Positions 45,853-55,301 are shown, counted from the first letter of the stretch. The stretch: 64,000 nucleotides of DNA from Pseudovibrio denitrificans JCM 12308 (GCF_001310815.1 NZ_BAZK01000010.1:1-64000), one strand, 5' to 3'. Numbers and translations are program-made. The notes: generated by a model from the sequence alone, not told the origin.

Positions 45853-47094
45853 TAAAGTTGACCCCTAACAAATGTCTGTCGTAGCTCACGCCAGGCCGAT
45901 CAGAACTAAGCCTCTCGTATTCGTATGCAGCACCCAACTTCATGTAGCGATTGACGAAATAGTCCGTCTTAACCAATGCTCTGTATCTGTTATCAACGCG
46001 GTTGACTCCAAGGTAGTCTTCGCGTGAGTAGATGAAGGCGGGTGAGAAGATCCAGTTTCTTAAGAACTCATAGTCGACAGCGATTTCTGCATAAGATTCC
46101 AGCTGTCCAGCAGAACCAAAGACATAGCTTTCTTCAATGGATTGAAGACCGATGATGTTCACGGTCACCAGTGCAGTGGGTGTCCATTGAAGTTCAACGT
46201 TATAGGCAAATGTCTGAATATCCTGACGAGTTTCCAACTCGTAGTCCTGACTGAGATAACCGACACCCGCAGATCCATGAATGGTCCCGCGCATGTCAAA
46301 CTCCATTCCAGCTAAGAGTTCGATACCATTTGAATCGCGATTGCTTGATCCGGTGTCGCGCCAGTTACGCTCATTGAACTCAGCGCTGCCATAAAAGCTC
46401 AAGCCCGGGAAGTATGCATAGGAGACCTTGGCAATAAGATCATATCGATAACCATCGCGATTATCCTGATCCAGCACATCTCCATCGACGGATTCGACGT
46501 ATGATAATCATAGTGACTGATTGAGCCTGTTGCTCCCACAGTCACGCGATTGAATGTTTTCGAGGCTCCCGCATATCCGCCATAAACATTATAGCGAACC
46601 CCAGTCTTAGAAGTGAGCGGAACATCATTGTCTCCCAGTTCATCCTGATTCAGTTCAATCCTTCCGCCTAAGTTCAGCGCAAGGTCATTCAGCACATCGA
46701 CGCGCCCATCAGCGAGCGCCCGTCCTGAAAGAGTTGAGGCATTGGCATCTTCAAAGACATAACGTTCCCGTGCAGAAAGGTAGAGATTGAGGCTGTGTCT
46801 GGAGAAGTCGGAGTTCACCGCAATAGCGGGCGAGATCAGGCCAACAAGACTGCCCTGCATGTTGTTTTGCTCTTGGTAGATATTGGAGTCGTAGTAAAGG
46901 CCTGAAGTAAGCGTGGGCATGATAAGCCAGCCAGGGAACCTCATCCCCTGAGCATCATATTCAGGCCTTGGCCGCATTCTGACCCGGTATTCTGAAAACT
47001 TACCCAGCATCACTTTAGTGCCCTCTTCGGCAACAGATGCATCCGAACAGAGAGCAGCCAAGCCTGCTAGCAATATGGGCCGTATGCTTCTCAT
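45839..47094 (-). pseudogene. Outer-membrane beta-barrel protein of the polysaccharide locus, frameshifted
   Basis: Joined, it encodes about 415 residues. A signal peptide (MRSIRPILLAGLAALCSDAS) is followed by many amphipathic beta strands rich in alternating aromatics (YDSNIYQEQN, SLNLYLSARERYVFED, KLGAAYEYERLSSDRP). The fold resembles the BBP2-type barrels seen in EPS loci. The break near 46498 joins SHYDYHTS with ESVDGDVLDQDNRDGYRYD. It may be a secretion barrel working with the export protein. It ends in a typical aromatic C-terminus (NFNAEY). Confidence 0.78.
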
Positions 47095-47130
47095 CCATGC
47101 ACCAACGGTTGAAGTAAACTTCGAGCAACA

Positions 47131-47718
47131 TCAATTCGGGCTTGGGAGGCTAAACCCGCCTCCGCTCCCTTTTCCTGTTGTGGGAGCATCACGGGTTCTG
47201 GCTCCAACTTGCAGACGGGCACCTGCGACAACACCTGATCCACGCGTGGCAGAAACTGCATTAAATGCTGTCTTCATCGAATGGCTGGAATTGACAATGG
47301 CTTGCTCCAACGTGTTCATTCCATGAGCATCACCGGTGCTCATCATGGGTTGGAATGCCATGTGTAATCCCACACCCATTTGCTCGGCCTGCGGACCAGA
47401 AACAAACCAGGAAAGCCGGGAAACTGCGTGTGCCATCGATGGATCGCTTGCTACAGCTTCACTGATTGCTTGCGCAAACTCAGGAGTTGCTATGTGCGGG
47501 CTGGATTGCATCGCATCTCCCAGCATTTGAAGATGGCTGTCCTCCGCAGTGCTCGCGAACTGAAGCATGAGGCCAACCGATGAGACGGGATCAGCCATGA
47601 CTTGCTCCACCATTGCATTTGCTGCATCTGGCACATCTTGTGCTAGCACCGACGTTGCCCAAAGAGACAAAGCTAGTGAGCTCGCACCAAGGCAGAGCAA
47701 TAGGCTTCTTTGCTTCAT
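47131..47718 (-). CDS. Secreted hypothetical protein of the polysaccharide locus
   Basis: The 195-residue protein has a Sec signal peptide (hydrophobic core, cleavage after SVLAQDV). The mature part is helical and Met/Ala-rich (GLMLQFASTAEDSHLQMLGD, SDPSMAHAVSRLSWF), and ends in a Gly/Ser-rich tail (GKGSGGGFSLPSPN). I do not recognise a family. It is 36 bases upstream of the barrel gene in the same direction, so a periplasmic role in polysaccharide assembly is plausible but only inferred. Confidence 0.62.
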   Translation of the reverse strand: MKQRSLLLCLGASSLALSLWATSVLAQDVPDAANAMVEQVMADPVSSVGLMLQFASTAEDSHLQMLGDAMQSSPHIATPEFAQAISEAVASDPSMAHAVSRLSWFVSGPQAEQMGVGLHMAFQPMMSTGDAHGMNTLEQAIVNSSHSMKTAFNAVSATRGSGVVAGARLQVGARTRDAPTTGKGSGGGFSLPSPN

Positions 47719-47963
47719 TTCAAAACATCCAAATTAGCGTCAAATTTCCAACTGAAACAGTTTCAGACAAGCAGTCCTGCATGCCGCAATAAAAACAGCA
47801 GGTTCTGGAGAACAATGCTTTCGCAGCTTCTCAGAACTTAGGCTTTCCGCCAGCACCAGACGGCGCCGACGAAACCTTACGCAAACTACTGAGGGTACTC
47901 ATTTGAGGCGGGAACACGGCGCGTGCGCCGCTGGATTTCTCATGGGGTTGGCAGTTCAATGGG
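47719..47963. other. Gap between the sugar transferase gene and the secreted-protein gene
   Basis: No clear gene is present. A minus-strand frame through 47831-48019 overlaps the sugar transferase gene and has no start signal, so I leave it out. Confidence 0.4.
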
Positions 47964-48593
47964 TTACTCAAACTGCTCTGTGACGATCTCATCTCCACGG
48001 AACTCAGGCATAGTTGCATGGCCTACAGCGTTGATGCCTTCACGCCTGAAAACGATTATGAACGTAAGAAAGATGATCTTAAGGTCCAGCCAGAAGCTCT
48101 TGTTCTCGACATACCAGACATCAAGCTCAAAACGAGATTCCCAGTCGAGGCTGTTTCTGCCATTGACCTGGGCCCAACCAGTTATGCCTGGCTTCACCAA
48201 ATGTCGACGCAACTGACGTTCTGAGTAGAGCTCTAAGAATCTTGCAAGTTGAGGACGTGGTCCTACAATCGACATGTCGCCCTTCAAAACATTAATGAAG
48301 CCAGGCAGTTCATCGATGCTCCAAGCACGGAGAAACTTGCCAAAGCGTGTTAAACGCTCAGCGTCTGGCAGCAACGCGCCATGCTCATCGCACTCGTCTG
48401 TCATGCTTCTCAGCTTGTAAATCTGGAAATTTCTACCAGCCTGCCCCGTTCGTGTTTGCTTGAATATTATTGGTCTTCCGAGCTTAGCTCCCACAAGCAA
48501 TGCGGTAATCGCCAGAATTGGCAGAGTGATAGTTAGGACTGCCAGGCTGAACATAATATCGAAAGCCCGGGTCTTGTAGTCTTGGTACTTCAT
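47964..48593 (-). CDS. Polyprenyl-phosphate sugar-1-phosphate transferase (initiating sugar transferase)
   Basis: The 209-residue enzyme belongs to the PglC/short WbaP family. It has a single N-terminal membrane segment (FSLAVLTITLPILAITALLV), then PIIFKQTRTGQAGRNFQIYK, the catalytic region WSIDELPGFINVLKGDMSIV, GPRPQLARF and PGITGWAQVNGRN. It starts polysaccharide repeat-unit synthesis by moving a sugar phosphate onto undecaprenyl phosphate. It is the first gene of the left arm, facing a 750-base divergent regulatory region. Confidence 0.92.
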   Translation of the reverse strand: MKYQDYKTRAFDIMFSLAVLTITLPILAITALLVGAKLGRPIIFKQTRTGQAGRNFQIYKLRSMTDECDEHGALLPDAERLTRFGKFLRAWSIDELPGFINVLKGDMSIVGPRPQLARFLELYSERQLRRHLVKPGITGWAQVNGRNSLDWESRFELDVWYVENKSFWLDLKIIFLTFIIVFRREGINAVGHATMPEFRGDEIVTEQFE

Positions 48594-48733
48594 TTAACAA
48601 CCCCTCAGAATAATTGAAGGAAATGCGTAGTATTCGCCGCATTTGCCTCCTCAAAGGAGCCGCCCTGATACAAATTGCTTTTTATGTACTCGCTGTTTGC
48701 TGAGAATCACTCTTTCGAAAATCAGGAAGAAAA

Positions 48734-48788
48734 CAAGGGCATGAAACAAATCGCTCCCTCTTAGCTGTGAGTTGGAACAAATTGCTAG
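48734..48788 (+). repeat. 55-bp imperfect direct repeat, left copy
   Basis: It aligns without gaps to 57525-57579 at roughly 78 percent identity. Shared blocks include GCTGTGAGTTG, two AACAAAT words and CAAG at the left edge. The two copies bracket the right arm of the polysaccharide locus. Confidence 0.65.
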
Positions 48789-49200
48789 AATAAACCACCA
48801 AACCCGCAGTAGTCGTAAATACACCCCCGAATCACATCACCACTGACGCTCAGATCTACTAGAGCAGAGAAAAAGCACGGCTACGCCATAACTCATGATT
48901 GATATCATTGCTTGTTTTTACTGGGATTTTAATGAGTTTGAGCTTGTATACTTGAAGGTTTGACTGAACAACGAGAACGGAAGTGAGAGTGCCAAACTAG
49001 TAGATTTCTACTCATTCCCTTTATTACTACTTTTTTTTCAGTCCATGATTTTAGATGCAGTGATTTTTCAACGATTGTCTTGGCATTTATTTTCAGATTA
49101 CGTTTCTAATCGACTCACCATGCAATTGTGAAAACCCTTGCATGACAATAGCTTATCAGCAAATCGACTAATCAACGCCACACAACATTTGAGTGGCGGT

Positions 49201-49213
49201 GCGGTAGCCGTTG
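49201..49213 (+). promoter_or_regulatory. ops-like element in the leader of the RfaH-like gene
   Basis: GCGGTAGC, preceded by GGCGGT, matches the core of the RfaH-recruiting ops element (GGCGGTAGCNT). It lies about 140 bases before the start of the RfaH-like gene and on the non-template strand of the right arm, as required for function. The match is short and not proven. Confidence 0.45.
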
Positions 49214-49341
49214 TTTTTCAGGCTCTAAAATGAAGCTTCCATCAGTTGATGGACACCTACTTATGGTTCCTTCAACTCAACTGATCGACCGACTTCAATG
49301 CACCAATTTACCGAACATCCCTAGTCACTCTTGAGGTAGAC

Positions 49342-49881
49342 ATGATTGCTACTGTCGAAAATGATCCCAATCATTGGTTTCTCGTTCAGCTGAAACCCAA
49401 CGGATTTGACATGGCGCTGCGCAATTTACTTAGGCAAGGTATCGCCTGCTTTATGCCCCTTCAACGAGGTGGAACTTCGCATGCTTCCAGAGGCAAAACT
49501 GCGCGTCTACGGCCTCTTTTTCCCGGATACCTATTCGTCAATTTTGATCCACTCAGTGGCAAATGGCAGTCGGTAAACAATACCAAAGGCGTGACGCGAC
49601 TGGTCGGGTTCGGGAATGGGCTACCTTCGCCAGTTCCTGCAGCACTTATAGAAGGGTTGCAGGCTCGCTGCGACAGCAAAGGCGAGCTGTTACCGATTGA
49701 TGATCTGGTCGTCGGAGAGAAGGTTCGTATCGTTGCCGGACCATTTGCAAACTATATCGTTGAAGTAGAAAATCTGCCGGACACAACACGCGTTGGTGTC
49801 TTGTTTGAATTTCTGGGCAGAACGGCACGCGCCACAGTTCCTGCAAGAGACCTTATCCGTTGCGGGAGTAGAGCTGCCTGA
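49342..49881 (+). CDS. RfaH/NusG-like transcription antitermination protein
   Basis: The 179-residue protein has an N-terminal NGN domain (NHWFLVQLKPNGFDMALRN, PLFPGYLFVNFDPLSGKW, SVNNTKGVTRLVGFG) and a C-terminal KOW domain (VGEKVRIVAGPFANYIVEV). The order and phrases such as FPGYLFV and TKGVTRLV match specialised NusG paralogues like RfaH rather than housekeeping NusG. It should bind RNA polymerase and carry it through the long polysaccharide operon. It is the first gene of that operon and has an ops-like motif in its leader. Confidence 0.87.
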   Translation: MIATVENDPNHWFLVQLKPNGFDMALRNLLRQGIACFMPLQRGGTSHASRGKTARLRPLFPGYLFVNFDPLSGKWQSVNNTKGVTRLVGFGNGLPSPVPAALIEGLQARCDSKGELLPIDDLVVGEKVRIVAGPFANYIVEVENLPDTTRVGVLFEFLGRTARATVPARDLIRCGSRAA

Positions 49882-49882
49882 G

Positions 49883-50878
49883 ATGGCACCCCTTCTAGAT
49901 TTTCACTGCGTTGCTGATAGTCGCTGGCTAGCCTTGTTGGCATTGCGGCAGATATATCCAACCTACTCACCAAAACGTAGAGCTTTGTGGTTGCTGAACG
50001 CGCTTAACCAGATCAGCCTGCGACAGCGTCCAATAGGCTTTAAGCTCCTTACAGATTTTGAGCTCAGCCTTCTTCCAACCTTGAAACAGAGCCAGACACG
50101 AGCATTTCTTCTACACAAGATGTTTCAGAATGAGCGCGTTTATATCTTTGATTTTGAACCCGAAAACCAAATGAGTTCGGTTACCAAGCTGGCTCGGAGT
50201 AAGCGGGCTTCTCAAGGATTGGAGCGAGAGGCAAAACATTTAAGCGAAATCGCCGAGCACACAACTCTTTCGGTACCTGAAGTCCTCAAATTTTCCAGAT
50301 GGGATGAGGGCGCTCTCCTTCAAGTAAGCGCGGCTCCAAAAGGCTTTCAGATTTATGACAAGACCTTCCCGGTTCCACAGAATTTGCTAGAGGCCATCAG
50401 AAAGCTAGATACACGGTCCCAATTACCTGCAAAAGAGTTCTCTTTCTGGAGGCAAATGTTCGGCCGGATCACAGAACCATCCCTCAAGGCCCTGGCTGAT
50501 AACGTTTCTCCTGAGCGGCGGTTTGCAGTTGGAGCTGCGCATGGAGATCTGGGGTCTGAAAACATCTTCACACGCGGCCCTTCCAGAAAGCTTGAAGATT
50601 TTCTGGTGATCGACTGGGAAGCCTATGACAGCAGAGCACCAGAACTGACGGATCAGGTTGGCTTATGGCTCGGTCAACGACATCGCAGTTTCAAGTCAAT
50701 GAGAAAGCCAAGTAGAGCTGCCTTAGCTCATGCCTTTCTAGAGGATTTTAAAGCGAAGAGCGGTGGCATCGAGGCTGCATTACTGGCACTCACATACCTC
50801 GCTTACAACGGAATCGATTTGGCACAGTCCTTAATTGGAGATACCGGAGAGCTAAAGCAAACACATGATCCTGCTTGA
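49883..50878 (+). CDS. Aminoglycoside phosphotransferase/choline kinase-fold protein
   Basis: The 331-residue protein carries the catalytic loop AAHGDLGSENIF and, further on, the metal-binding LVIDWEAYD of APH/ChoK-fold kinases. The N-terminal lobe (FEPENQMSSVTKLARSKRAS) would hold ATP. The frame is open upstream inside the antiterminator gene, but the ATG at 49883 is one base after its stop and fits coupled translation. It may phosphorylate a sugar or lipid intermediate of the polysaccharide; the substrate is unknown. Confidence 0.75.
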   Translation: MAPLLDFHCVADSRWLALLALRQIYPTYSPKRRALWLLNALNQISLRQRPIGFKLLTDFELSLLPTLKQSQTRAFLLHKMFQNERVYIFDFEPENQMSSVTKLARSKRASQGLEREAKHLSEIAEHTTLSVPEVLKFSRWDEGALLQVSAAPKGFQIYDKTFPVPQNLLEAIRKLDTRSQLPAKEFSFWRQMFGRITEPSLKALADNVSPERRFAVGAAHGDLGSENIFTRGPSRKLEDFLVIDWEAYDSRAPELTDQVGLWLGQRHRSFKSMRKPSRAALAHAFLEDFKAKSGGIEAALLALTYLAYNGIDLAQSLIGDTGELKQTHDPA

Positions 50879-51934
50879 TAATATCATCTTCGAACTTCAG
50901 CGTTTTGGTGGCATTTCTAAGTACTGGGCGAAAACTATCGAGCGTGTTGATGTCTCAAGTCTCAACATTTCCTTTCTTGAGAGTGAGAGAGCCTCCCAAA
51001 ACTTCTTCCGCTCAGGTCTGCAATTGATCCATCCGCAACAGGCTGAAGATGGCGGACAAGTAATGCGCCGATTGACCCGTTCAAAACAACACTGCGATAT
51101 CTTCCATTCAAGCTATTACCGCACCTCCCGAAACGCACGAGCTAATGTGGTGACAATCCATGATTTCATGAATGAGAAGTATCCGACCAGCTTGCGTGAT
51201 AAGGCCTTAGCCTATCTCAAGAAGCAAGCCTGTCATCGCGCAGATGCCATTGTCGTGGTTTCTGAGCAAACCCGTCGGGATTTACTGGAAGCGTATCCAT
51301 TTGTAGATCCAGGCTGCGTTCACGTGACCTACAATGGTGTTGATGAAGAGTTCTATCCTGAGTCACTAACCAGCTCTTTTGAAGTTGGCGAGAACACCTT
51401 TAATCCACGAGAGTACTTTTTGTACGTGGGCACTCGAGGATTTTGCAAAAACTTCCCCTTTGTGCTGCGTTTCATGAAGGAAGCCAAAGCTGAAGGCTGA
51501 TCGCACCACTCATTCTGGTTGGCGGAGAACCGCTCTCTCCCAGTGAATGGGCAGAAATTGAAGCCTGTGGCCTCTCAATCAAATCAGTTCAACACCTAAC
51601 CGGCATCTCAAATGATGTTCTGCGGCGTCTTTATAGCAACTGCCTGGCTCTACTTATCCCGTCTATTTATGAGGGGTTTGGCCTCCCTGCTGCTGAAGCT
51701 GCCCGCTGCGGTGCGCTGGTTCTATCAGCACGTGGCTCAGCACTGGATGAGATAGTCGGTGAAACGGAATATGCCTTCGAGCTATCTCTGAAAGGTGAGG
51801 CATCCCGAGTATTACGGCTAGGTCTTCACAATGCAAATGCTGAGCAGGAACGGAAACGTTTGCAAGTCCGTTCATTGATGTTCGACTGGGATGCTTCAAC
51901 CACGAAGTTGATGGAGATCTACAATGACCTCTAA
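50865..51934 (+). pseudogene. Family 4 glycosyltransferase, frameshifted
   Basis: Joined, about 355 residues of a GT-B enzyme. The N-terminal half has LLDNIIFELQRFGGISKYW, then HCDIFHSSYYRTS and VHVTYNGVDEEFYP. The frame stops at 51500 after KEAKAEG; the next frame continues LIAPLILVGGEPLSPSEW and the donor-binding PSIYEGFGLPAAEAARCG, ending at 51934. Loss of one base after GAAGG explains the break. It overlaps the preceding gene by 14 bases and the next by 11, as in a coupled operon. Confidence 0.87.
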
Positions 51935-52820
51935 CTGCGCCTCACAGGAGAAACTTCCGATATCAGTGGTCATTCTGACCAAAAACGAAGAGGACACAGT
52001 CGAAGGCGCAATCGCTTCTGCAAAGGCAGACTTTGAGGAGGTCATCGTTCTAGACAGTTACAGCACAGATCAGACTTCAGAGCGTGCAAAATCTGCAGGA
52101 GCTGTCTTTGTTCAGAACACTTTCGAAGGCTATGCCAGTCAACGCAACTTTGCTCTTAAAACCATGAGGCACCGCTGCAAATGGGTGTTCTTCCTGGATG
52201 CAGATGAACGAATTTCTTCAGAACTCATCACTGAGCTTCGCGAGAATTTCGCTGAGAAAGCCGCTTCAGTCGGCATGTTCTATCTGAGACGCAAGGATAT
52301 GTTTGGGGGGCGCTGGATTCGTCGAAGCTCTGGTTACCCAACGTGGTTTGGTCGACTATGTCATGCTGATTTCGTTCATGTAGAACGCGAGATCAACGAG
52401 GAGTACCACTGTTCTCGTCCAACCGACCGGCTTGAAGAGCATTTGCAGCATTACCCTTTTGCAAAAGGGCTTTCCCACTGGCTGGAGAGACACAACAGAT
52501 ACTCAAGTGCAGAGGCTTTTACCAAAGCGACCCCAAACAACAGTAGTGCAAGTAATCCTTTGATGAGATTGATTTTCTCAAGTGATCCGGGACTTCGACG
52601 AAAAGGGCTCAAGCAAATCTACATGAGCCTCCCCTTCCGGCCTTTCTTCGGATTTCTATACCTTTACATTCTGCGAGGTGGTTTTTTGGATGGGCTCCCG
52701 GGATTACGCTTTGCATTGCTGAGAGCTTTTTATGAACTGATGATTTCAATTAAGCTCGATGAGATCCGTTCAAACACGATTCCAACTACTACGAAAACCG
52801 CAAAGACTAAGCTCTCGTAA
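51924..52820 (+). CDS. Family 2 glycosyltransferase, WaaE-like
   Basis: The 298-residue enzyme has ISVVILTKNEEDTVEGAI, EVIVLDSYSTDQTSERA, the metal motif FFLDADERIS and the acceptor region FGRLCHADFVHVEREINEEY typical of WaaE/KdtX-type transferases. The C-terminus has a hydrophobic segment (FRPFFGFLYLYILRGGFLDG). It probably adds a hexose or heptose to the repeat unit. It overlaps the genes on both sides. Confidence 0.88.
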   Translation: MTSNCASQEKLPISVVILTKNEEDTVEGAIASAKADFEEVIVLDSYSTDQTSERAKSAGAVFVQNTFEGYASQRNFALKTMRHRCKWVFFLDADERISSELITELRENFAEKAASVGMFYLRRKDMFGGRWIRRSSGYPTWFGRLCHADFVHVEREINEEYHCSRPTDRLEEHLQHYPFAKGLSHWLERHNRYSSAEAFTKATPNNSSASNPLMRLIFSSDPGLRRKGLKQIYMSLPFRPFFGFLYLYILRGGFLDGLPGLRFALLRAFYELMISIKLDEIRSNTIPTTTKTAKTKLS

Positions 52821-53428
52821 TGGCGCGCGCGCGATACATCATTGTTTTAGGGCCAGATGGAAGCGGTAAGACAACGGTCGCGGATCAGTTGGCTCATACC
52901 CTTGATATTGAGGGCCATTCCGTAACGCGATTAAACTTCTCATTTGGTATCCTCCCATCCATCTCCACGATGCTGAGACGGACCTCACGCAGCCAGAAGC
53001 CCGAAGGTACAAGAAATGCAGGTATGGTGAAGCCACTTAGTGTGAGCCGAGCCTCACTATTAGCTTGTTGGTATGGGCTGGATCATATGCTGGGGCATGT
53101 CTATCTGAAGTTCTGCCCCAGAAATGAGATCATCATTTTTGCGCGGTCTTATCATGACTTTTTATATCAACGCGCATACATCAATCTGCCACGCATTATT
53201 CCTCGCTTATTTATAGCTCTTGGACCAAAGCCAGATTTGCTTACAACCCCTCTGCGAGATCCCAACGTCATTCACGTACAAAAGCCTGAACTAACAGACG
53301 TAGAGATTAAGCAGCAATATACTCGCATATCCAAACGGATGCACCGCTACCGTTACTTCTCAGGTGTCGACGCGACACGCGGGATAAAACAGACCGTTCT
53401 GAGCTTGAGGGCTTTGGCGAAGATATGA
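52820..53428 (+). CDS. P-loop nucleotide kinase-like protein (thymidylate kinase fold)
   Basis: The 202-residue protein starts MARARYIIVLGPDGSGKTT, a P-loop of the nucleoside-monophosphate kinase type. It has a basic lid-like segment and a DRSYHD-like region written here as FARSYHDFLYQRAY. The later PLRDPNVIHVQKPELTDVEI resembles the thymidylate kinase substrate region. It is too divergent to be the housekeeping enzyme. With the other kinase-like and nucleotidyltransferase-like genes here it may phosphorylate a glycan precursor. Confidence 0.75.
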   Translation: MARARYIIVLGPDGSGKTTVADQLAHTLDIEGHSVTRLNFSFGILPSISTMLRRTSRSQKPEGTRNAGMVKPLSVSRASLLACWYGLDHMLGHVYLKFCPRNEIIIFARSYHDFLYQRAYINLPRIIPRLFIALGPKPDLLTTPLRDPNVIHVQKPELTDVEIKQQYTRISKRMHRYRYFSGVDATRGIKQTVLSLRALAKI

Positions 53429-54621
53429 GTGCTTCTCGTGCTGTTCTATCACTTAGCGAGCAGATCTTTGCTTCTGGCTTCAATTTTCTCCTTTTTCTGT
53501 GTGTTGCTCGTTTGTTGAGCGGCGAGGAATTGGGCATCTTCACAGCAATGTTCTCCCTCAACCAGAGCTTCTCATTCTTTCTTTTTGGCCTGGTCTTGTT
53601 TCCGGTATCCTCAGCTTCTGGAGCTGATACACCCAAGCAAATCGGGATTGCCCTAGTGCTGCTGGTAATCCTGCTTTTGGGATTTGCACTGCTGGCGCCA
53701 CTAACAACTTACGCCTTTGATAGTTTGAAAGATCAAGCCAGTTTGCAGCTTTGGGTTTTGTCTGTCAGTTTCTTTGCTGGACAATGTTGCTATGAGGTGG
53801 GTCGTTGGCTTTGCATTAGATTGCACAGTGTTTTAGCTGCTTTGCCAGTGACCCTTCTTCGGTTTGTATCCTTCTTTACTGCGCTTTATTTACTCTCATA
53901 TTGGCAACTGAATGCAGGACATGTGATTGTTTTACAAACATGTATCAGCCTGACTGCAGTTGGGTTTTATGTCTGGCTGCTGCGAGGTTTTCGGCACGAA
54001 ATTGTTTGGGCTCTACCTGATCGAGTAACCTTCAAGCATTTAGCAACCTTCGGAAATTCAGTTGTTTCATTTGTCGCCAACTTCATCGTTGTCTCTCTAG
54101 TCGACAGAGGCTTGGGCGGTGGGGGACTTGCTGCTTTTCAAGCCATTCGTTCTGCAACCAACCCGATTGGTTTGGTCAGCCAGGTGCTCGACAACCATTT
54201 TTCTGCAGAGTTTTCTCGATCCGGACAGAGAATGAGCTTTCATAAGCACATTCTTCTCGTTGCAGTCTCAGGGGCAATTTTGCTGTTCCTGCTTTCGTTT
54301 ATTTTTGCGAGAGAAATCACCGACATTCTCTTTGCCGGACGTTTTTCTGAGTATTGGATTTTGGTGCCGCTGCTATTTCTTGCCTCTCTCTGTCATGCAT
54401 TAACGCGACCAGTTTTCGTTAGCTGGAGAGTGAGCAACAGCACGAAGTCATTAAACACCTACAGCTTTCTGATTTTGATCATTGTAATGCCAGTCTTAAT
54501 CATCACCGGCCTAACAGGGCATAGCTATGTAATGATTGGTGTGTTTGCGCTCTTACCGATGACTGCATTACTCATCGAGCTTATTCGTCATCCTGCAGAA
54601 AATGGGAGATTAACCCAATAA
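53425..54621 (+). CDS. Wzx-like flippase / polysaccharide biosynthesis membrane protein
   Basis: The 398-residue protein has about twelve hydrophobic helices and the general layout of MATE/MOP-superfamily flippases (N-terminal SLSEQIFASGFNFLLFLCVA, mid-protein FGNSVVSFVANFIVVSLVDR). It is likely to move the lipid-linked repeat unit across the inner membrane. The start overlaps the previous stop by four bases. Sequence identity to characterised Wzx is usually low, so the assignment rests on topology and context. Confidence 0.8.
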   Translation: MSASRAVLSLSEQIFASGFNFLLFLCVARLLSGEELGIFTAMFSLNQSFSFFLFGLVLFPVSSASGADTPKQIGIALVLLVILLLGFALLAPLTTYAFDSLKDQASLQLWVLSVSFFAGQCCYEVGRWLCIRLHSVLAALPVTLLRFVSFFTALYLLSYWQLNAGHVIVLQTCISLTAVGFYVWLLRGFRHEIVWALPDRVTFKHLATFGNSVVSFVANFIVVSLVDRGLGGGGLAAFQAIRSATNPIGLVSQVLDNHFSAEFSRSGQRMSFHKHILLVAVSGAILLFLLSFIFAREITDILFAGRFSEYWILVPLLFLASLCHALTRPVFVSWRVSNSTKSLNTYSFLILIIVMPVLIITGLTGHSYVMIGVFALLPMTALLIELIRHPAENGRLTQ

Positions 54622-54629
54622 AAGCCTTG

Positions 54630-55301
54630 ATGTCAGACACCAAAATACTCGCACCTGCGCTCCTCGCAAGGATTCTTGGTTCCCTTCGCAAGACAGTCGT
54701 TTTTGTTGTGCTTCGTAACTATGAGAACTTACCGTCAAGTTGGGGGAACGACATCGATATTCTTGTCGCTCCGGAAGATCTGACACGAACTCATGCGGTT
54801 GTCATTGAAGAGATGAAAGCGAGTGTATTATCAGGCATCAAGATAGAGAGCATGCAGCGGTTTAACTTTCGGGCGACGCGCGTTGCTTGTCATGATCGTG
54901 AGCTTCACATCGATCTCTATTCAGCAATGAGCAAAGCGTGGCTAACATATGCGAGCACAACGGTTATCTTAAGAGAACGCAAAAAAAATCATGGTCTCTT
55001 CGATACGCCTGATCCTTTACACGAACAACTATTGATCGCAGCAAAAGAGCTTTTCTCCTATGGGCAAATACGTTCTCGATATCACTCAGGATTAACTGGT
55101 CATGATTTCGACAAAGCCATTTGTGTTGCTCAGGAGCTGTTTGGTGATCGGATTACGAAGGATGGGCGCGAGTTAATAGCACGTGCACTCGTGGATCCCT
55201 CTGTGAAGGGGCGCCCTCAACCAAGCCCACACAATTGGTTTCAACTTATACAAGCATTGCAATGGGTCAGACAGCGGCATCAAGGCTGGGTACCAGCTTA
55301 A
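54630..55301 (+). CDS. Nucleotidyltransferase-fold protein of the polysaccharide operon
   Basis: The 223-residue protein contains LRNYENLPSSWGNDIDILVA, a pattern of the minimal nucleotidyltransferase fold with the metal-binding D-x-D. A second acidic strand is LHIDLYSAM. Such proteins appear in glycan loci next to small P-loop kinases. The reaction is unknown. The ATG at 54630 is preferred to a TTG directly before it. It is eight bases downstream of the flippase gene. Confidence 0.65.
   Translation: MSDTKILAPALLARILGSLRKTVVFVVLRNYENLPSSWGNDIDILVAPEDLTRTHAVVIEEMKASVLSGIKIESMQRFNFRATRVACHDRELHIDLYSAMSKAWLTYASTTVILRERKKNHGLFDTPDPLHEQLLIAAKELFSYGQIRSRYHSGLTGHDFDKAICVAQELFGDRITKDGRELIARALVDPSVKGRPQPSPHNWFQLIQALQWVRQRHQGWVPA

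Larger units (their letters stand above)
48594..49341. promoter_or_regulatory. Divergent control region of the polysaccharide locus
   Basis: About 750 bases separate the divergent arms. The region is AT-rich, has no gene, and holds one copy of the 55-bp direct repeat (48734-48788) and an ops-like motif (49201-49213). Promoters for both arms should be here; I could not place them exactly. Confidence 0.55.

Noticed and set aside
47831..48019. A minus-strand frame overlapping the end of the sugar transferase gene
   Set aside because: It overlaps a confident gene in another frame and has no start signal of its own.
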